Assembly (NCBI GenBank): GCA_021234155.1
Contig: JAJEKV010000017.1
Coordinates: 12,963,525 to 13,027,524 of the forward strand
DNA from: Isoetes taiwanensis
Taxonomy: Eukaryota; Streptophyta; Lycopodiopsida; Isoetales; Isoetaceae
Length of the DNA: 64,000 nucleotides
Direction of reading: 5' to 3'
A model generated the notes under the pieces. The model had not been told where the DNA came from. It was given only the letters and a program-made list of their open reading frames with translations, and searched no databases. The translations under genes were made by a program, and so were the position numbers. Positions 43,967 to 55,706 of the stretch are shown piece by piece. Within the stretch, counting starts at the first letter, position 1, and each line of letters starts with the position of its first letter.

Positions 43967-46186
43967 AGCCCTAAATCCAATGGTTTAGATTGATCAACAA
44001 AATTGACGGCTTAGATTTTTATTTTTTTAAGGTTTTACCTTGCTTTAGGGTTTCTTCCTTGCGTTTTTGGTTGGCTATGGCCCGTCTCTTTTTCAATTCA
44101 TTTTGTGCAGGCTTGGATTGCTTCGTTTACCTGGATCCACAACTTCAATATGGCCCCAAGATCTCCGAGTTTCTGCCTTTATATGGCATGCAGCAACGGC
44201 AGCAACAACGACATCTATGCTCAGCAAAGATAAAGCCTAGAATCAGTCATCTAGGCAAGGCTATGTGAAGCCTGTAGGCTTTGTTATATTTGAGAGCCTG
44301 TAGGCTCTGATATGTCTTCTATGAGGGTCGTTATCTGGCAAGGCTCTAAGAAGCATGTAGGCTTTGTTATATTTGAGAGCATAATCGCAGTCTACCTTAT
44401 GAGCCCTTCTCATATTGCAGCAAGGTTTTGGGATCTAAGGGTAGATTCAGAGGCGTCAATGTTTCCACATGATGCAAAAAGGCCAAATCCGGCATAGCAA
44501 TAGCTTCGTGAAGGCCTACCTGTGCATGTTATGCCATCCTGGATGCTATGCAATTTTCAGAAAAGCTTAAAGCAGGTACGTTTATCCCGATTAGGGCAAA
44601 CACTCTTATTGGAGTATCCTCTTCCATATTACACTGCCTTCTTTCTTCATCTTCTTAGTTACAGTCGTCCAAGGGTGCTGGCTATATCTTCAATTTTTTG
44701 TGGATTTTCTTTCGAGGTAAATACTTGGGCATGGGTCTATTCATTTCCTGGAACTATACACGGGGTCTCTTGGATTAGTGTTCTGCCATGTGGCATTTAA
44801 ATCCTTAGGGCTTAACTTACCATAATTTTGTCCAAGCATCACGCTACTTTAGCAGATCTCCTTCCGGAACTTGCTGCAACTCATGCTTCTCTATTAATAG
44901 TTTTCATTACCGTCATATATTCTTTTCTTTGCAGTATTAGTTTGGGTCCTAGATTTATGATAGAACTTTTGTGTTGATGAAATTTAATGCTGAGTGCAGA
45001 AGTCACGAAGAGCAGAGGAAGTTAAACCAAAGCAATTTGGGAAACTGTAAGCAACTTTTGCTGATGCATACCACTGCAGCCCTAAATCCAATGGTTTAGA
45101 TTGATCAACAAAATTGACGGCTTAGATTTTTGTTTTTTTAAGGTTTTACCTTGCTTTAGGGTTTCTTCCTTGCGTTTTTGGTTGGCTATGGCCCGTCTCT
45201 TTTTCAATTCATTTTGTGCAGGCTTGGATTGCTTCGTTTACCTGGATCCACAACTTCAATATGGCCCCAAGATCTCTGAGTTTCTGCCTTTATATGGCAT
45301 GCAGCAACGGCAGCAACAACGACATCTTTGCTCAGCAAAGATAAAGCCTAGAATCAGTCATCTAGGCAAGGCTATGTGAAGCCTGTAGGCTTTGTTATAT
45401 TTGAGAGCCTGTAGGCTCTGATATGTCTTCTATGAGGGTCGTTATCTGGCAAGGCTCTGAGAAGCCTGTAGGCTTTGTTATATTTGAGAGCATAATCGCA
45501 GTCTACCTTATGAGCCCTTCTCATATTGCAGCAAGGTTTTGGGATCTAAGGGTAGATTCAGAGGCGTCAATGTTTCCACATGATGCAAAAAGGCCAAATC
45601 CGGCATAGCAATAGCTTCGTGAAGGCCTACCTGTGCATGTTATGCCATCCTGGATGCTATGCAATTTTCAGAAAAGCTTAAAGCAGGTACGTTTATCCCG
45701 ATTAGGGCAAACACTCTTATTGGAGTATCCTCTTCCATATTACACTGCCTTCTTTCTTCATCTTCTTAGTTACAGTCGTCCAAGGGTGCTGGCTATATCT
45801 TCAATTTTTTGTGGATTTTCTTTCGAGGTAAATACTTGGGCATGGGTCTATTCATTTCCTGGAACTATACACGGGGTCTCTTGGATTAGTGTTCTGCCAT
45901 GTGGCATTTAAATCCTTAGGGCTTAACTTACCATAATTTTGTCCAAGCATCACGCTACTTTAGCAGATCTCCTTCCTAACTTGCGCAACTCATGCTTCTC
46001 TATTAATAGTTTTCATTACCGTCATATATTCTTTTCTTTGCAGTATTAGTTTGGGTCCTAGATTTATGATAGAACTTTTGTGTTGATGAAATTTAATGCT
46101 GAGTGCAGAAGTCACGAAGAGCAGAGGAAGCTAAACCAAAGCAATTTGGGAAACTGTAAGCAACTTTTGCTGATGCATACCACTGC
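43967..46186. repeat. Recent tandem duplication, unit 1.11 kb
   Basis: Copy 1 is 43967-45077 and copy 2 is 45078-46186, offset 1111 bp. Only about ten differences were seen by eye (for example CTCCGAG/CTCTGAG near 44166/45277 and a small change near 44863/45974), so identity is about 99%. Each unit contains splice-like sites (TGTGCAG near 44110, ATTGCAG near 44420, CAG|GTACG near 44575) but no long frame or domain. Each also has an internal repeat of GTAGGCTTTGTTATATTTGA. It may be the duplicated exons of a non-coding or decayed gene. Confidence 0.92.
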
Positions 46187-46524
46187 AGCAGCTGATCTAG
46201 GAATGGGTAGGCAAGTGGCAGTGTAGATGGTGTTTGTTACTGGGATGCCCCACAACGGGAGCAAGACTATGAGCCCATATCACATGCTAGAGCTGGTAAT
46301 CTATCTGCAGGCATATGGGGTGGAAGACCGTATAGAAGTTTTTGGTGCCAAGAGCATCTCTCTTAAAGGCAGTGCCTGAGAATGCAATTGAGCATCAAGT
46401 GCAGCACCAATTATAACCTCGAAATCCGCCTCAGTATCAGATACCAGATCACTACTCTTTCTGTAAATTGGCATCTACACTTTTTTCATGTTGCTTGAAA
46501 TGGTATAATCCGCCAAAACTTGCT

Positions 46525-46930
46525 TTGCTTCAATTCACCTTTTCAACCTCTTCAGAAAGAGGTGCAGCGAAGGAATAATATCTCTTCATTGCAGTTTAGA
46601 AAGAACATCCCTTCAGTATTTTTCAAACTATTAAACAGTTGTAGAAGGGGAAGACGTGCTGGCCTGCTTCCAAACATTGCTGTAATGTTGCTATCATGCT
46701 ATAGATAAATGGCTTATGCTTCAGTTCACCTTTTCAACCTCTTATGAAAGCGGCGCAGCTAAGAAGGAACATTTCTTCGTTGCAGCTTAGACAGAACATC
46801 CCTTCAGTATTTTTCAAACCATCAAACAGTTTTGGAAGGGGAAGATGTGCTGGCCTGCTTCTGAACATTGGTGGAATCAATTTTAGAAATTACATAGAGT
46901 GCTATCATGCTATAGATAAATGGCTTATGA
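46525..46930. repeat. Tandem duplication, unit about 200 bp
   Basis: Copies starting near 46530 and 46724 share CACCTTTTCAACCTCTT, ACATCCCTTCAGTATTTTTC, GGCCTGCTTC and CTATCATGCTATAGATAAAT, moderately diverged. Frames over both copies are conserved in part (NIPSVFFK) but have no known domain. Confidence 0.8.
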
Positions 46931-46989
46931 TTTTACTGAAAGAGGATGCAAAGGTCGTTCTTTTCAAGAATATCACAAGCCCTATATAA

Positions 46990-47830
46990 GCTTTACTTTT
47001 TAGACATAATTGTATTTGATAGATTGCCAGGTATGAGTTAAGGTGACGATGCATTTCAAAGTAAAGGAATTGCATATGTGTCTCATGTTGTCTATATTCC
47101 ATGGTGTTGCACATTTAGGAATTCAAGTAGTTCTTAATATTGCAGCATAGTCTCAGTCACTGAGATGTAGCTTTACTGTGGATATCTCAGACTGCATGTT
47201 CAAATTGTAGGTAACTTTTAACGTATAATTGTCCCTCATGATCATCTGTGGTGTACTTAACAATCCGATTCTTTATGTTATTTGAGACTTATAATTATTA
47301 CAGGGATTGCGCTCACGTAACTTATTCAAACTTTAAATGTTATTGGCTGGAGAATAGAAATTAGTTTCAAACCCTTCATATAAGTGTAAACTCGAGATGC
47401 ACAATGAATGGACAATTGAGTAACAAAAACTTTTTATTCATGTACCTTACCATTGATTGAAGGGTCTAGGCTCAGGTCTTGGGTCTAAACAGATTAAAAG
47501 GCAAAGGAATGTGTTACTAAAAAGTTTAAATTTCTACAAAACATAAAAAAATACAAAAGGGTTTCTAAACATACGCATGCTAGAAAAATAACTGTACTAT
47601 GCAATTCACATAGGGAGAGCCATTATGCCCTGTAAGGCTTTGAGGTGGTTGATGAATCCAAACACAAGGACAACACTAGGAGATTAAAATGTCAAGAACA
47701 ACAATAGAAGATTAAAACTGCCACGTTAAACAACCATGACCTGTTTAAATCAAAGATCTTTGTAACTCTCAAATAATACATGCTATATTGCGGCTTAATC
47801 ATTTACAGGGGAAGAGCCCCTGCTTCTGAC
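46990..47830. other. Intergenic, no recognised feature
   Basis: AT-rich; only short frames. Confidence 0.35.
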
Positions 47831-47834
47831 TCTG

Positions 47835-47945
47835 GTGCCGTTGCTTCTAAGACTAATCTGGCACCCCTGCTTCCAAGATCTGACGCACCCGCTGCTAAGA
47901 TTAACTATGCTTCTAAGATCCGGCGCCTCTGCTTCTGACCATGGC
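47835..47945. repeat. Short degenerate tandem repeat
   Basis: Four variants of a CTGCTTCTAAGATCTGGCGC-like unit within about 110 bp. Confidence 0.55.
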
Positions 47946-47974
47946 GTAAAGCCTCGAACCAGCGTGTTAAGGGC

Positions 47975-48162
47975 GATAATGCCCTCGCCTTCGGGTGTGA
48001 CTTCAAAAAACTTTCGAGCAACGTGGCCATGACCAAAATGACTCGGGCATGCGCTGTGCGTACACCCTCGCCATTTTGGCCATGGCTACATAGCCCTCAA
48101 ATTTATTTATTATTTGGCCCGAAATTTTTTTTTGAAGTAACACCTAGGGCTAGAGCGTTATC
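47975..48162. mobile_element. MITE-like inverted repeat
   Basis: A left arm of about 37 bp starts GATAATGCCCTCGCC and ends GACTTCAAAAAA. It is matched in inverted orientation by the right arm ending GAGCGTTATC with about six mismatches. An inner stem GGCCATGACCAAAATG/CATTTTGGCCATGGC adds a second pairing. Total 188 bp, non-coding. Target duplication not seen. Confidence 0.7.
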
Positions 48163-49140
48163 TACAAAAGGTTATAGTTTTATATTCCACTTGCATATGT
48201 ACATGCCACCATTTCCTTTGCCAAATATCACCGTAGCCTAATAACACTCCAGTGATAATATACTACCAAACCCGCATGGATACCACTTGCATGCACTGAT
48301 ACAAACACTCCAGTAAACAATTCATTGTTTCAGCATTGCATCTCTGGATACACGAAGATGGTTAATTCAGCATTCAGAGGGTAGGCATTCACACAAACAC
48401 CCCTCCCCCCTTCCAAAATGGAAACTACAAATTGACATAAGAAAAACACATAAAGAGGCCGAGTGGGCAACTCTCCATGGTTAGCACCTTAGTCTGGGAG
48501 AGCCAAGATTGCACTGGAGGTTTAGAAATGATGAAACAATTGTGGATGGAAGAGGTCCGCTTTCAGTCTTGCTTCAATTAAATTCACCCGACTTAAATCA
48601 CAGTCTATACACTCTCTGTCAAGGCCACCAATACTTCGGCAACTCGCATGACTAACTGTTGTCATATCTCTGCAAAAGAGCAACTTGCATAACCACTCAG
48701 AACAGGAAGCATGTTCAGCTCGATAAACTTACATTTTTCATTACTTTCTGTAGCATTGCCAATGTATCCTTTCCGTGCAGATGAAATATGGTTGAACAGC
48801 CACTGCAGATTAGATCCAGCAAACAGACATGAGCTATTTTGGAAAAATACAAGCTCAAATCTTATAAATAATTACCTGAATGACGTCTTGAGAAATGTTA
48901 TTTGGCATTTAGTACTGCCTCTGCAATAATTTGCCCCCAACATCTGACCTTGACGCAGACTTCAGATGTGTTTAGTAGTAGTCAGAAATCAGGACGGCAA
49001 CAGGGTGTTGGGACTCTTTGCCATATGCAACCTGGAGGCCGCTTTGCTAATCCCATTCATTTAGTTCGTAACACATGAATTATCTCCATTGCTGGTGTCT
49101 AAATGTCAGTAATTCATCATATATGTCATTTTTTTGCTGG
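48163..49140. other. 3' flank of the PPR gene, no recognised feature
   Basis: Should hold the 3' untranslated region and polyadenylation region of the minus-strand PPR gene immediately to the left of 49141. No other feature was identified. Confidence 0.35.
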
Positions 49141-51180
49141 TCATTTCCATTCCTTAGGAAAGTTATCAACATCTACATCAATGTCTTCCAGTCCCTCATC
49201 TTTCATTAGTTTTCTGACTCTCTCTGCATCCCCCCACAAGCCAGATGCAGCATATATGTTTGATAGGAGTACATATCCTACAGTGTTCTCTTTGTTTAAC
49301 TGCAAAACATGTTCGGCGGCTCTTTTCCCCACATCTACATTTTGGTGTATTCTGCAGCAAAGGAGGAGAATAGACCAAGATGCAGCTGTTGGATCCATCA
49401 CCATGTTGTGAATCAAGTCATCAGCCTCTTCCAAATGACCTGCCCGGGCGAGAAGGTTAATAACACAGTTGTAGTGCTCAACTATTGGTTTAACACCATA
49501 ATCTTGACTCATTGAAACAAAATAGCCGCACCCCTCAGCAATCCAACCAACATGGCAACACACAGACAAAATGCTAACATATGTAATTTTCTCCGGCAAA
49601 ATATTGGCAAGCTGCATCTTCTGATAGAGCCAAATGGCCTTGTTTGGATGGCCATTTTGAGCATAGGCTGCAACAATGGCATTCCACAAAACTATATCTG
49701 TGTTACATGCTTTCTCAAATGTTTTCTTTGCATCCTCCATGCTTCCACACTTTCCATACATATTAACGAGGGCAGTTGCAACTCTAACATCTGTTTCTAA
49801 TCCAGAATTCATGATGAAGGCATGCATCCGTTTGCCCTCAAACAAGTCACCCTTACTAGTATATGCCCCAAGGATACATATAAAAGTAGCTTCATTTGGG
49901 ATAAGACTCTCAGTTTGCATACTCAGAAAACACTGCATTGCATTCCTCTTGTAACCAAGTTCAGCATATCCTAAAATCATGGCATTCCAAGACACCACAT
50001 TCCTTTCAGACATGTTTGTGAACACAAATTCTGCCTCCTTAATATGTCCACATTTTGCATACATGTTCTCTATAGCAGTTGCTAGTATGATATCTGGCAA
50101 AAACCTACCTCTTAGGATGCAGGCATGTAACAACTTCCCTTCACCTAAAGCTTGTAGACCGTTGCAAGCATCAAGAATGCTAATATAACTTATCTTATCT
50201 GGCATTATCCCTTCTAATTTCATCTGTCTAAAGAGTAGAAGACTCTCATTTCCATGAAGATATCTACTATAACCTGTAATCATGGTTGTCCATGAGACGA
50301 CATTTCTTCTTGGCATTCTATTAAAAACCATTCCTGCTTCTTCCAGAAGTCCGCACCTACAGTACATGTTGACGAGGGCATTACCAACAACTACATCTGA
50401 CTCAAAAACACTGCTGTCTATGTAACTGTGCAATTTCTTGCCTTGTGCTAACGCTCCTTGGTTGGCACAGCCATCAACAAGTGTAACAAACGTTATTCTA
50501 TCTGGCATTACATGCATAGATTGAAGTGCCCTAAATGCTCTATCGATATCACCGTGCTCTACATATAAAGAAATAATTGAAGTCCAAGTAACCACGTCTT
50601 TTTCTGGTACCATTCCAAATATTTTTACAACATCATCCAACTTTCCACGCTCAGCATAAGCTGAAATCAGAATATTCCACGAAAATCTATTCCTCAAAGG
50701 CATATAATCAAAAAACAAAAGTGCTTCATTCAAGGCCCCGCAATCTCCATACATTTGTATAAGATGATTACCTAGGAATATTTTTTCTTGTTTTCCATTT
50801 CTAATAAGATGAGAATGAATGAGCTTACCATCTGAAACATCCTTTACATTGCCACATTGCTTCAAAAGCTGCGCAATCCCGCTATTATCTAATCGATCAA
50901 CTTCAATTGTCATCGGCATGCTGGTATCTGTCAAAACCTTAGAGACCAGGCTAGGTACGCGATAATTTCTGTTACAGACATTGGCCGCTCTTCTGGCTTT
51001 CCATGTGAGGTAGCCTTTAGGAAACACAATATTGCTAAGGTCGTCCAATTCATCTGTGCTACGAAAAGTCGCGGCATCATGAAGTTTTTGGCTAGAGATA
51101 AGGGAGTGTTTGTCACCGGAGTATTGTATTTGATCAAATGGAGAGGCACCGGTAGCGGCCATGGCCTCCATCTGCTTCAT
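49141..51180 (-). CDS. Pentatricopeptide-repeat protein, PLS class with E-type C-terminus
   Basis: Organelle RNA-binding protein, probably acting in site-specific processing or C-to-U editing in mitochondria or plastids. A 679-residue intronless frame with a non-repetitive N-terminal ~115 residues, likely including the targeting peptide. A run of PPR motifs of P, L and S type spans about residues 120-560. Typical strings are VVGNALVNMYCRCGLLEEA, RNVVSWTTMITGYSR, VATALVNMYGKCGSMEDA and DIVLWNAIVAAYAQNG. The last ~100 residues match the E motif region (YVLLSNIYAASGLWGDAERV). It ends EGLEDIDVDVDNFPKEWK with no DYW deaminase domain, so editing would need a deaminase in trans. ATGs at residues 4 and 7 are alternative starts. 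Frame and repeat pattern are intact. The orthologue and target site cannot be named. Confidence 0.92.
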   Translation of the reverse strand: MKQMEAMAATGASPFDQIQYSGDKHSLISSQKLHDAATFRSTDELDDLSNIVFPKGYLTWKARRAANVCNRNYRVPSLVSKVLTDTSMPMTIEVDRLDNSGIAQLLKQCGNVKDVSDGKLIHSHLIRNGKQEKIFLGNHLIQMYGDCGALNEALLFFDYMPLRNRFSWNILISAYAERGKLDDVVKIFGMVPEKDVVTWTSIISLYVEHGDIDRAFRALQSMHVMPDRITFVTLVDGCANQGALAQGKKLHSYIDSSVFESDVVVGNALVNMYCRCGLLEEAGMVFNRMPRRNVVSWTTMITGYSRYLHGNESLLLFRQMKLEGIMPDKISYISILDACNGLQALGEGKLLHACILRGRFLPDIILATAIENMYAKCGHIKEAEFVFTNMSERNVVSWNAMILGYAELGYKRNAMQCFLSMQTESLIPNEATFICILGAYTSKGDLFEGKRMHAFIMNSGLETDVRVATALVNMYGKCGSMEDAKKTFEKACNTDIVLWNAIVAAYAQNGHPNKAIWLYQKMQLANILPEKITYVSILSVCCHVGWIAEGCGYFVSMSQDYGVKPIVEHYNCVINLLARAGHLEEADDLIHNMVMDPTAASWSILLLCCRIHQNVDVGKRAAEHVLQLNKENTVGYVLLSNIYAASGLWGDAERVRKLMKDEGLEDIDVDVDNFPKEWK

Positions 51181-52430
51181 TGTGGTGCCATAGCCATACC
51201 ATGATTAACTGGTGCTGTTAAATTAGGCCATGATCTGGGCGGATGGGATGCCACCAAATCCTATCGTAGGGTCTGGACTCCGTTTCTTCTTATCTATTGG
51301 ATCTAAAATTGTTACGCCAACGTCGAATTTTTAAGCCAAAAGTATATATGACAACTTGATCTACGTTTTTGGAATAGAATCGATGACTTGTTGCAACCCA
51401 TCTTTATTTATCATTAAACTTTACATTAGCCAATAACCCCCAAGGGCGGTGTATGGAATTTGCATAGTAAGGTTTTGGTGACCTGCATTAGCATGTCGAA
51501 AGGACAGTCGGCGGATATAAGCTTCTACTTGCGGTCAAGTGGATTGGCAAGGCTTTAGATCCAAAATGTTCAGTTCCATGCATTTCATCCATGAAGCAAG
51601 CAGCATTAGCAAGCATCAGCTTCAAGGATCATGCGAGCAAGCATGCAATCTAGTGTACTATCTAACCTTTATATTTGGCAGTGGCTTGGAGTTTCTCTTT
51701 TTTGAAGCTATATAGTCATGAATTGTAGGGGGTTTGTTTGTCACTTGTTAAAAATAGTCACGATGCCTAAAGATGATGAATAACATTCTCTTGGATAAAA
51801 CATGACTTTCAATTCTTTATCCAATAAATATTATTTAAATTAGGCCTTCCTTCTCATGAAGGAAATATAATTTATATTTTATACAAGACATTCATACTCT
51901 TTGTAAATGGGGTCTATCTGCAATGGCCAAGAACTCACATTCATGGAAATCAGCAATACTCTTTTGAAATTCAAATTCATGGGTGGCAATTATTTTACCT
52001 TGCATCTGTGTGATACCGCCCCATCCAAAATATTCTAAGGCATTTCAACTAGAACGGAACCTGTGTTGCGATGCTAGAAGGCGAGGAGTCCAACCGTGCT
52101 AGGCGTTGTCTGCATTGCCTTTGATATAGTATCGATTAAATCTCTTAAGGCAATTCTTATGCCCAGGGGCGTGATTCAATATAAATGTCCAATTACCAAA
52201 ATTGAATACCTAGACAAGTATAGTCATTCCAACTGGTAGCGACCCCCGACTACCACAGTCGTCGGATTCGTCGATCCTACGACTCAGATTGTATGTTGGG
52301 GCCTGTTAGCACCTTTCGTTTTGCTTATAGTCATTTATGATTGGAGGCGCCTATGATTTTGAAATATGAAATACGATTTCGCCTAAGGTTTTTAAGGAAT
52401 ATCGAACCTCTATACGACTTTGTCTAGGAA
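51181..52430. other. 5' flank of the PPR gene and intergenic
   Basis: No TATA box or other element identified with confidence; no gene seen. Confidence 0.35.
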
Positions 52431-52510
52431 ATACGGGGGCTCGAACCTCTACCAAAATAACTCATTGTCCTAATAAGACTACTTTAACCAATATACCCAG
52501 TGAGTTAATG
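52430..52510 (-). repeat. tRNA-like (A-box/B-box) sequence, possible SINE relic
   Basis: On the minus strand TGGGTATATTGG resembles an A box, and GGTTCGAGCCCC, about 45 nt downstream, matches a B box. A complete cloverleaf cannot be drawn, so it is not annotated as a functional tRNA. An upstream near-repeat (ATCGAACCTCTA, 52400) suggests duplicated sequence. Confidence 0.3.
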
Positions 52511-53280
52511 TGATTATTTTTTATCTTGAATTTATGTTTTTTTTTATAACAACACATTCAATTGTTTTAGGAACATATGGTCTATGGTTTCAGGAATTGT
52601 TATTTTTTACGTCCATATCAAACCCCCCTGGAACCCCCTGTTATTTTGCTACATATTTATTTGGAATGTTCATTCTATCAAAATATTCCTACCTTTAAGC
52701 CAATTGTAAAGCACCTCTATCTTTATGAAAGATTCTTAAAAGGCAAAGGCTAGGATACGTTTAGCATCCAGAAGAATTGGGCCAAAGATTTGTTATATGG
52801 GTCTGTTAGCCATCAATTTCTTTTGCACATAGAGCAACAAGAATCCCCTTCATATAGGTTACTTTCTAAGACATTCTTGCAGGGTAGTGATGGCGAAGAG
52901 GATTTTTGGAACAGAGCATAGCAAAAAGAAGACTAATTAACAAAAGGAAGAGTAGCCATGAGTTGTTAACATGACACTCCAATGATAGCAAAGCATAATA
53001 GAATAGAATAAAATAGAATAGATAGAATATAATAGACTTTTTAACCTTCACAAAGACGTAAAAACAACTTAGGTTGCATTCTGGCCTCTCCTCCAATGGC
53101 AGCTTGCCACGTGGCACACTTTCCTGTCCAGAAATACTAAAGCCAAATTTTGCTTTCTATACGTCGCAATCCCTTTATTTACGTTGCATTCTATTTTTTT
53201 TACCTTACATTCCATCTTTTTGCACCTTACATTCCAGACATTTACCTCACGTTCCAAATCCAGAATGCAACCTAATTTAT
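52511..53280. other. Intergenic, with a possible eroded LINE family 2 tail
   Basis: An AATAG/GAATA-rich microsatellite at 52996-53036 followed by ACTTTTTAACC and AAAGACG resembles the reverse-oriented 3' tail of LINE family 2 at 11.53 and 24.61 kb. The remainder shows no gene. Confidence 0.35.
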
Positions 53281-53294
53281 TTTTACGTAATAAA

Positions 53295-53393
53295 AATGGG
53301 AACTTCCCCTGCATTCCAACAGGGTCAACTGCGCCTCCGCGCTCCGCGCATCGGCACAGTTTCCCCTGCCGGAATGCAGGGGAAGTTCCCATT
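53295..53393. repeat. Long hairpin, perfect 23-bp outer stem
   Basis: AATGGGAACTTCCCCTGCAT plus TCC at 53295-53317 is perfectly complementary to 53371-53393. Pairing continues inwards for about 18 more positions with five mismatches, and the loop is a GC-rich CGCGCTCCGCGC segment. Confidence 0.85.
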
Positions 53394-54288
53394 CTTGTAT
53401 ACCAAAAGGCCGTGGGACCCATATAATGGGCTAATACATAGGTCCTATTTACATCTTCAAAGCTGGAGTTTTGAGAGAAAGGGATTTGATCTGTGCAGAC
53501 CTAAAGATTATTAGATCTGAGTTCCATGATGGGGTAGAGAGGGAGGGAGGGAGTCGACGACATGCAGCTAAAGATATGTTTTGATTGCTCAATCTCTTAG
53601 CTTTGCAAAGGCAGAGACATTTTGGCAACTATCTTTATGGAGTTTGATAATTTTAAGCAGTTGGGTATTAATCAGAGCACATGATTTCACATTCGGCCTT
53701 GGCTCCATTGGTTTTGGGCTGAAAAATTATCATAAATCCAAGCATGGCCACCGCTCGAGTCCGAAACTGCCTAATCTTGTAGAGCTGCAAAATGATTGAA
53801 GAAGGTTTGAAAAGTGGCCACTTGATGAAAATTTTTAGCGCACGCACCCAATGCTTTAATAGTTCTTAAACCAATACTGATTGTATCTGCGCAACTTGCA
53901 TGTAGGACTCTAGGTCTGGCATCTGCCTTCTTTCTGTTCTTTCGTGCCCTAAAATGGAACAACTCGACATTTGCATGCACAAAGTAAAATACAACATACA
54001 TGGAAAACATAGATACATAGTAAAACCATTGGTAAGAGCATTGAAACTTGGGTAAAACATATGAAAATATGGTGGGCACTCTAAACATACGCATTAGTAC
54101 TCATGCAATACACCTTTAATCATAGTAAAACTATAGTAATGCATTTGCGCAGAATCTTGAATGACCAAGAAGAACAAAAGATCAACCATACAGCTACAAT
54201 GAAAAATATCCACAACATACGCATTAAACATGGCATTTTCAATTGCAACTAGTGATAAAGAGCCACCTTTAATGTGTTGAAGATCTTC
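53394..54288. other. Unassigned; right part probably Helitron 5' sequence
   Basis: The part adjoining 54289 belongs to the Helitron, because the LINE inserted there has an exact target duplication on both sides. The 5' TC terminus of the Helitron was not found, and no coding domain is seen in this stretch. Confidence 0.35.
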
Positions 54289-54303
54289 ATCATCATTACT
54301 TTC

Positions 54304-55690
54304 CTCACAAACAAAGTTTCAAGAGGTTGTCGCAATTGTCCCTAACTTCATTTGGGCAGGTACTGAGACAGATGTAGTTGTGAAGGTCGCTTGGTCCACA
54401 TGTATCAAACCAAAATTTGCTGGAGGTCTAGGTATGATTGACTTTCATTTGCAGAGTAAAATTATGATATCTAAGTTCATTTGTCGCTACTTGGTGGGTA
54501 TGATACATTCGCCTGTAATGAGATTGGTTGCGCAAGCACTTGGGCAGTGTATTCCTTTTGGGAAACCGGCACTTAGGGCAGTTCTTCCTTGGTGCTCTTT
54601 TATCAGCTTCGTCCATATCCGAATGCTTCCCCCTTCTTGAAGGGACTGCTTAATTCTTGGGAGACAGTTCGTGTGCTATTTAAGATTAATCCAGGTGTAT
54701 GTCCACAGGCAGGTTCTCTGTATTGGTGGATTCCTATGGATAATCACATGCCTTGTGTGCTACTGTACATCCATTGACTCAGCGGCGTTGGAGACGTGCT
54801 GGTATTCTCACAGTTGGTGCTTGGTATGAGGCAGGACACTTGTTGACTTGGGATGCTTTTCAGACTAAGTTTATGCTATCTCGATGGGACAGAGCTCTGT
54901 GGCAAAAGCTGGCTGGCATTCTGCCAGACGCTCCTTCACAATCAGTTGATGTGCCTATTTGGACTGGTCCCCAAATTGTTAATGCACAACGTCTTGTGCA
55001 TTCATTATATCAAAAGCTGGTTGATGTTGACATTGTCATTGTCCCCCCTCGGACTGGTTGGCAGCTCCACATTCCCCCTCCTCAGTGGAAGCGTATGTGG
55101 TCCTGGGTCTGGAATAAATTGTTGCATCCCAAAGTTTCTACCTTATGGTGGCAACTCCTTCACAGATGTCTGTCTGCGGGTTAATGTGCTGGTTCATAAG
55201 TTTTATCCCCACATTTCAGAACTCTGTCCACTGTGTAAGCAACAAGTTGAGAGTATCGAGCACTGCTTTTTTCTATGTGACCAAGTTCAGCCAGTTTGGT
55301 CATGGTTGCTATCTCTCTTCCATGTGGTCTTGACTAGCCAACAGGTGTTTCTCGCCATTTATCCTTGCTTTCCACTTAGCTTCAGGCTGGTGGTTGTGGT
55401 CTATTTGGAAAAGAAGGCGAATGTGTATCTTCAAAGACTTATCAATTAGTGTCGATCAACTTCTTCATGAGGCGCAAGACAGATTGGTGAAGGCATATCT
55501 ATGTTCTTAGCTTGCTCCTGAGAAAAAACGTTTGATTTTTGAGGAATATTTGGGTATCTTATCTTATGCATAGACAGGTGGCTGCAATCAGTGGATTATC
55601 TTTGTCTGCTGAGATTTTATTCTTGTCTCTGCATCTATGTGTGTACTTCTTCTGGAATATTGAATAACAGTTTGTCATCCTTCAAAAAAA
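54304..55690 (+). mobile_element. LINE family 1 copy C, 5'-truncated, inserted in a Helitron
   Basis: The 3' 1.39 kb of a non-LTR retrotransposon. The frame from about 54320 reads VPNFIWAGTE, GGLGMIDFHLQ and LGQCIPFGKPALR. The reverse-transcriptase zinc-binding (zf-RVT) domain follows at 54950-55340 in two frames (WKRMWSWVWNKLLHPKV, then LCPLCKQQVESIEHCFFLC with its Cys/His pattern). The element ends in an A-rich tail at 55684-55690. A perfect 15-bp duplication, ATCATCATTACTTTC, lies at 54289-54303 and 55691-55705. So the insertion borders are exact. Stops and frameshifts make it dead. Confidence 0.92.
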
Positions 55691-55706
55691 ATCATCATTA
55701 CTTTCG

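Noticed and set aside
52430-52510. Functional tRNA gene
   Set aside because: A- and B-box-like strings are present, but acceptor and anticodon stems do not pair.
53069-53422. 117-codon minus-strand frame
   Set aside because: It spans the 99-bp hairpin and the repeated ACATTCCA-type text; an artefact of repeat sequence.
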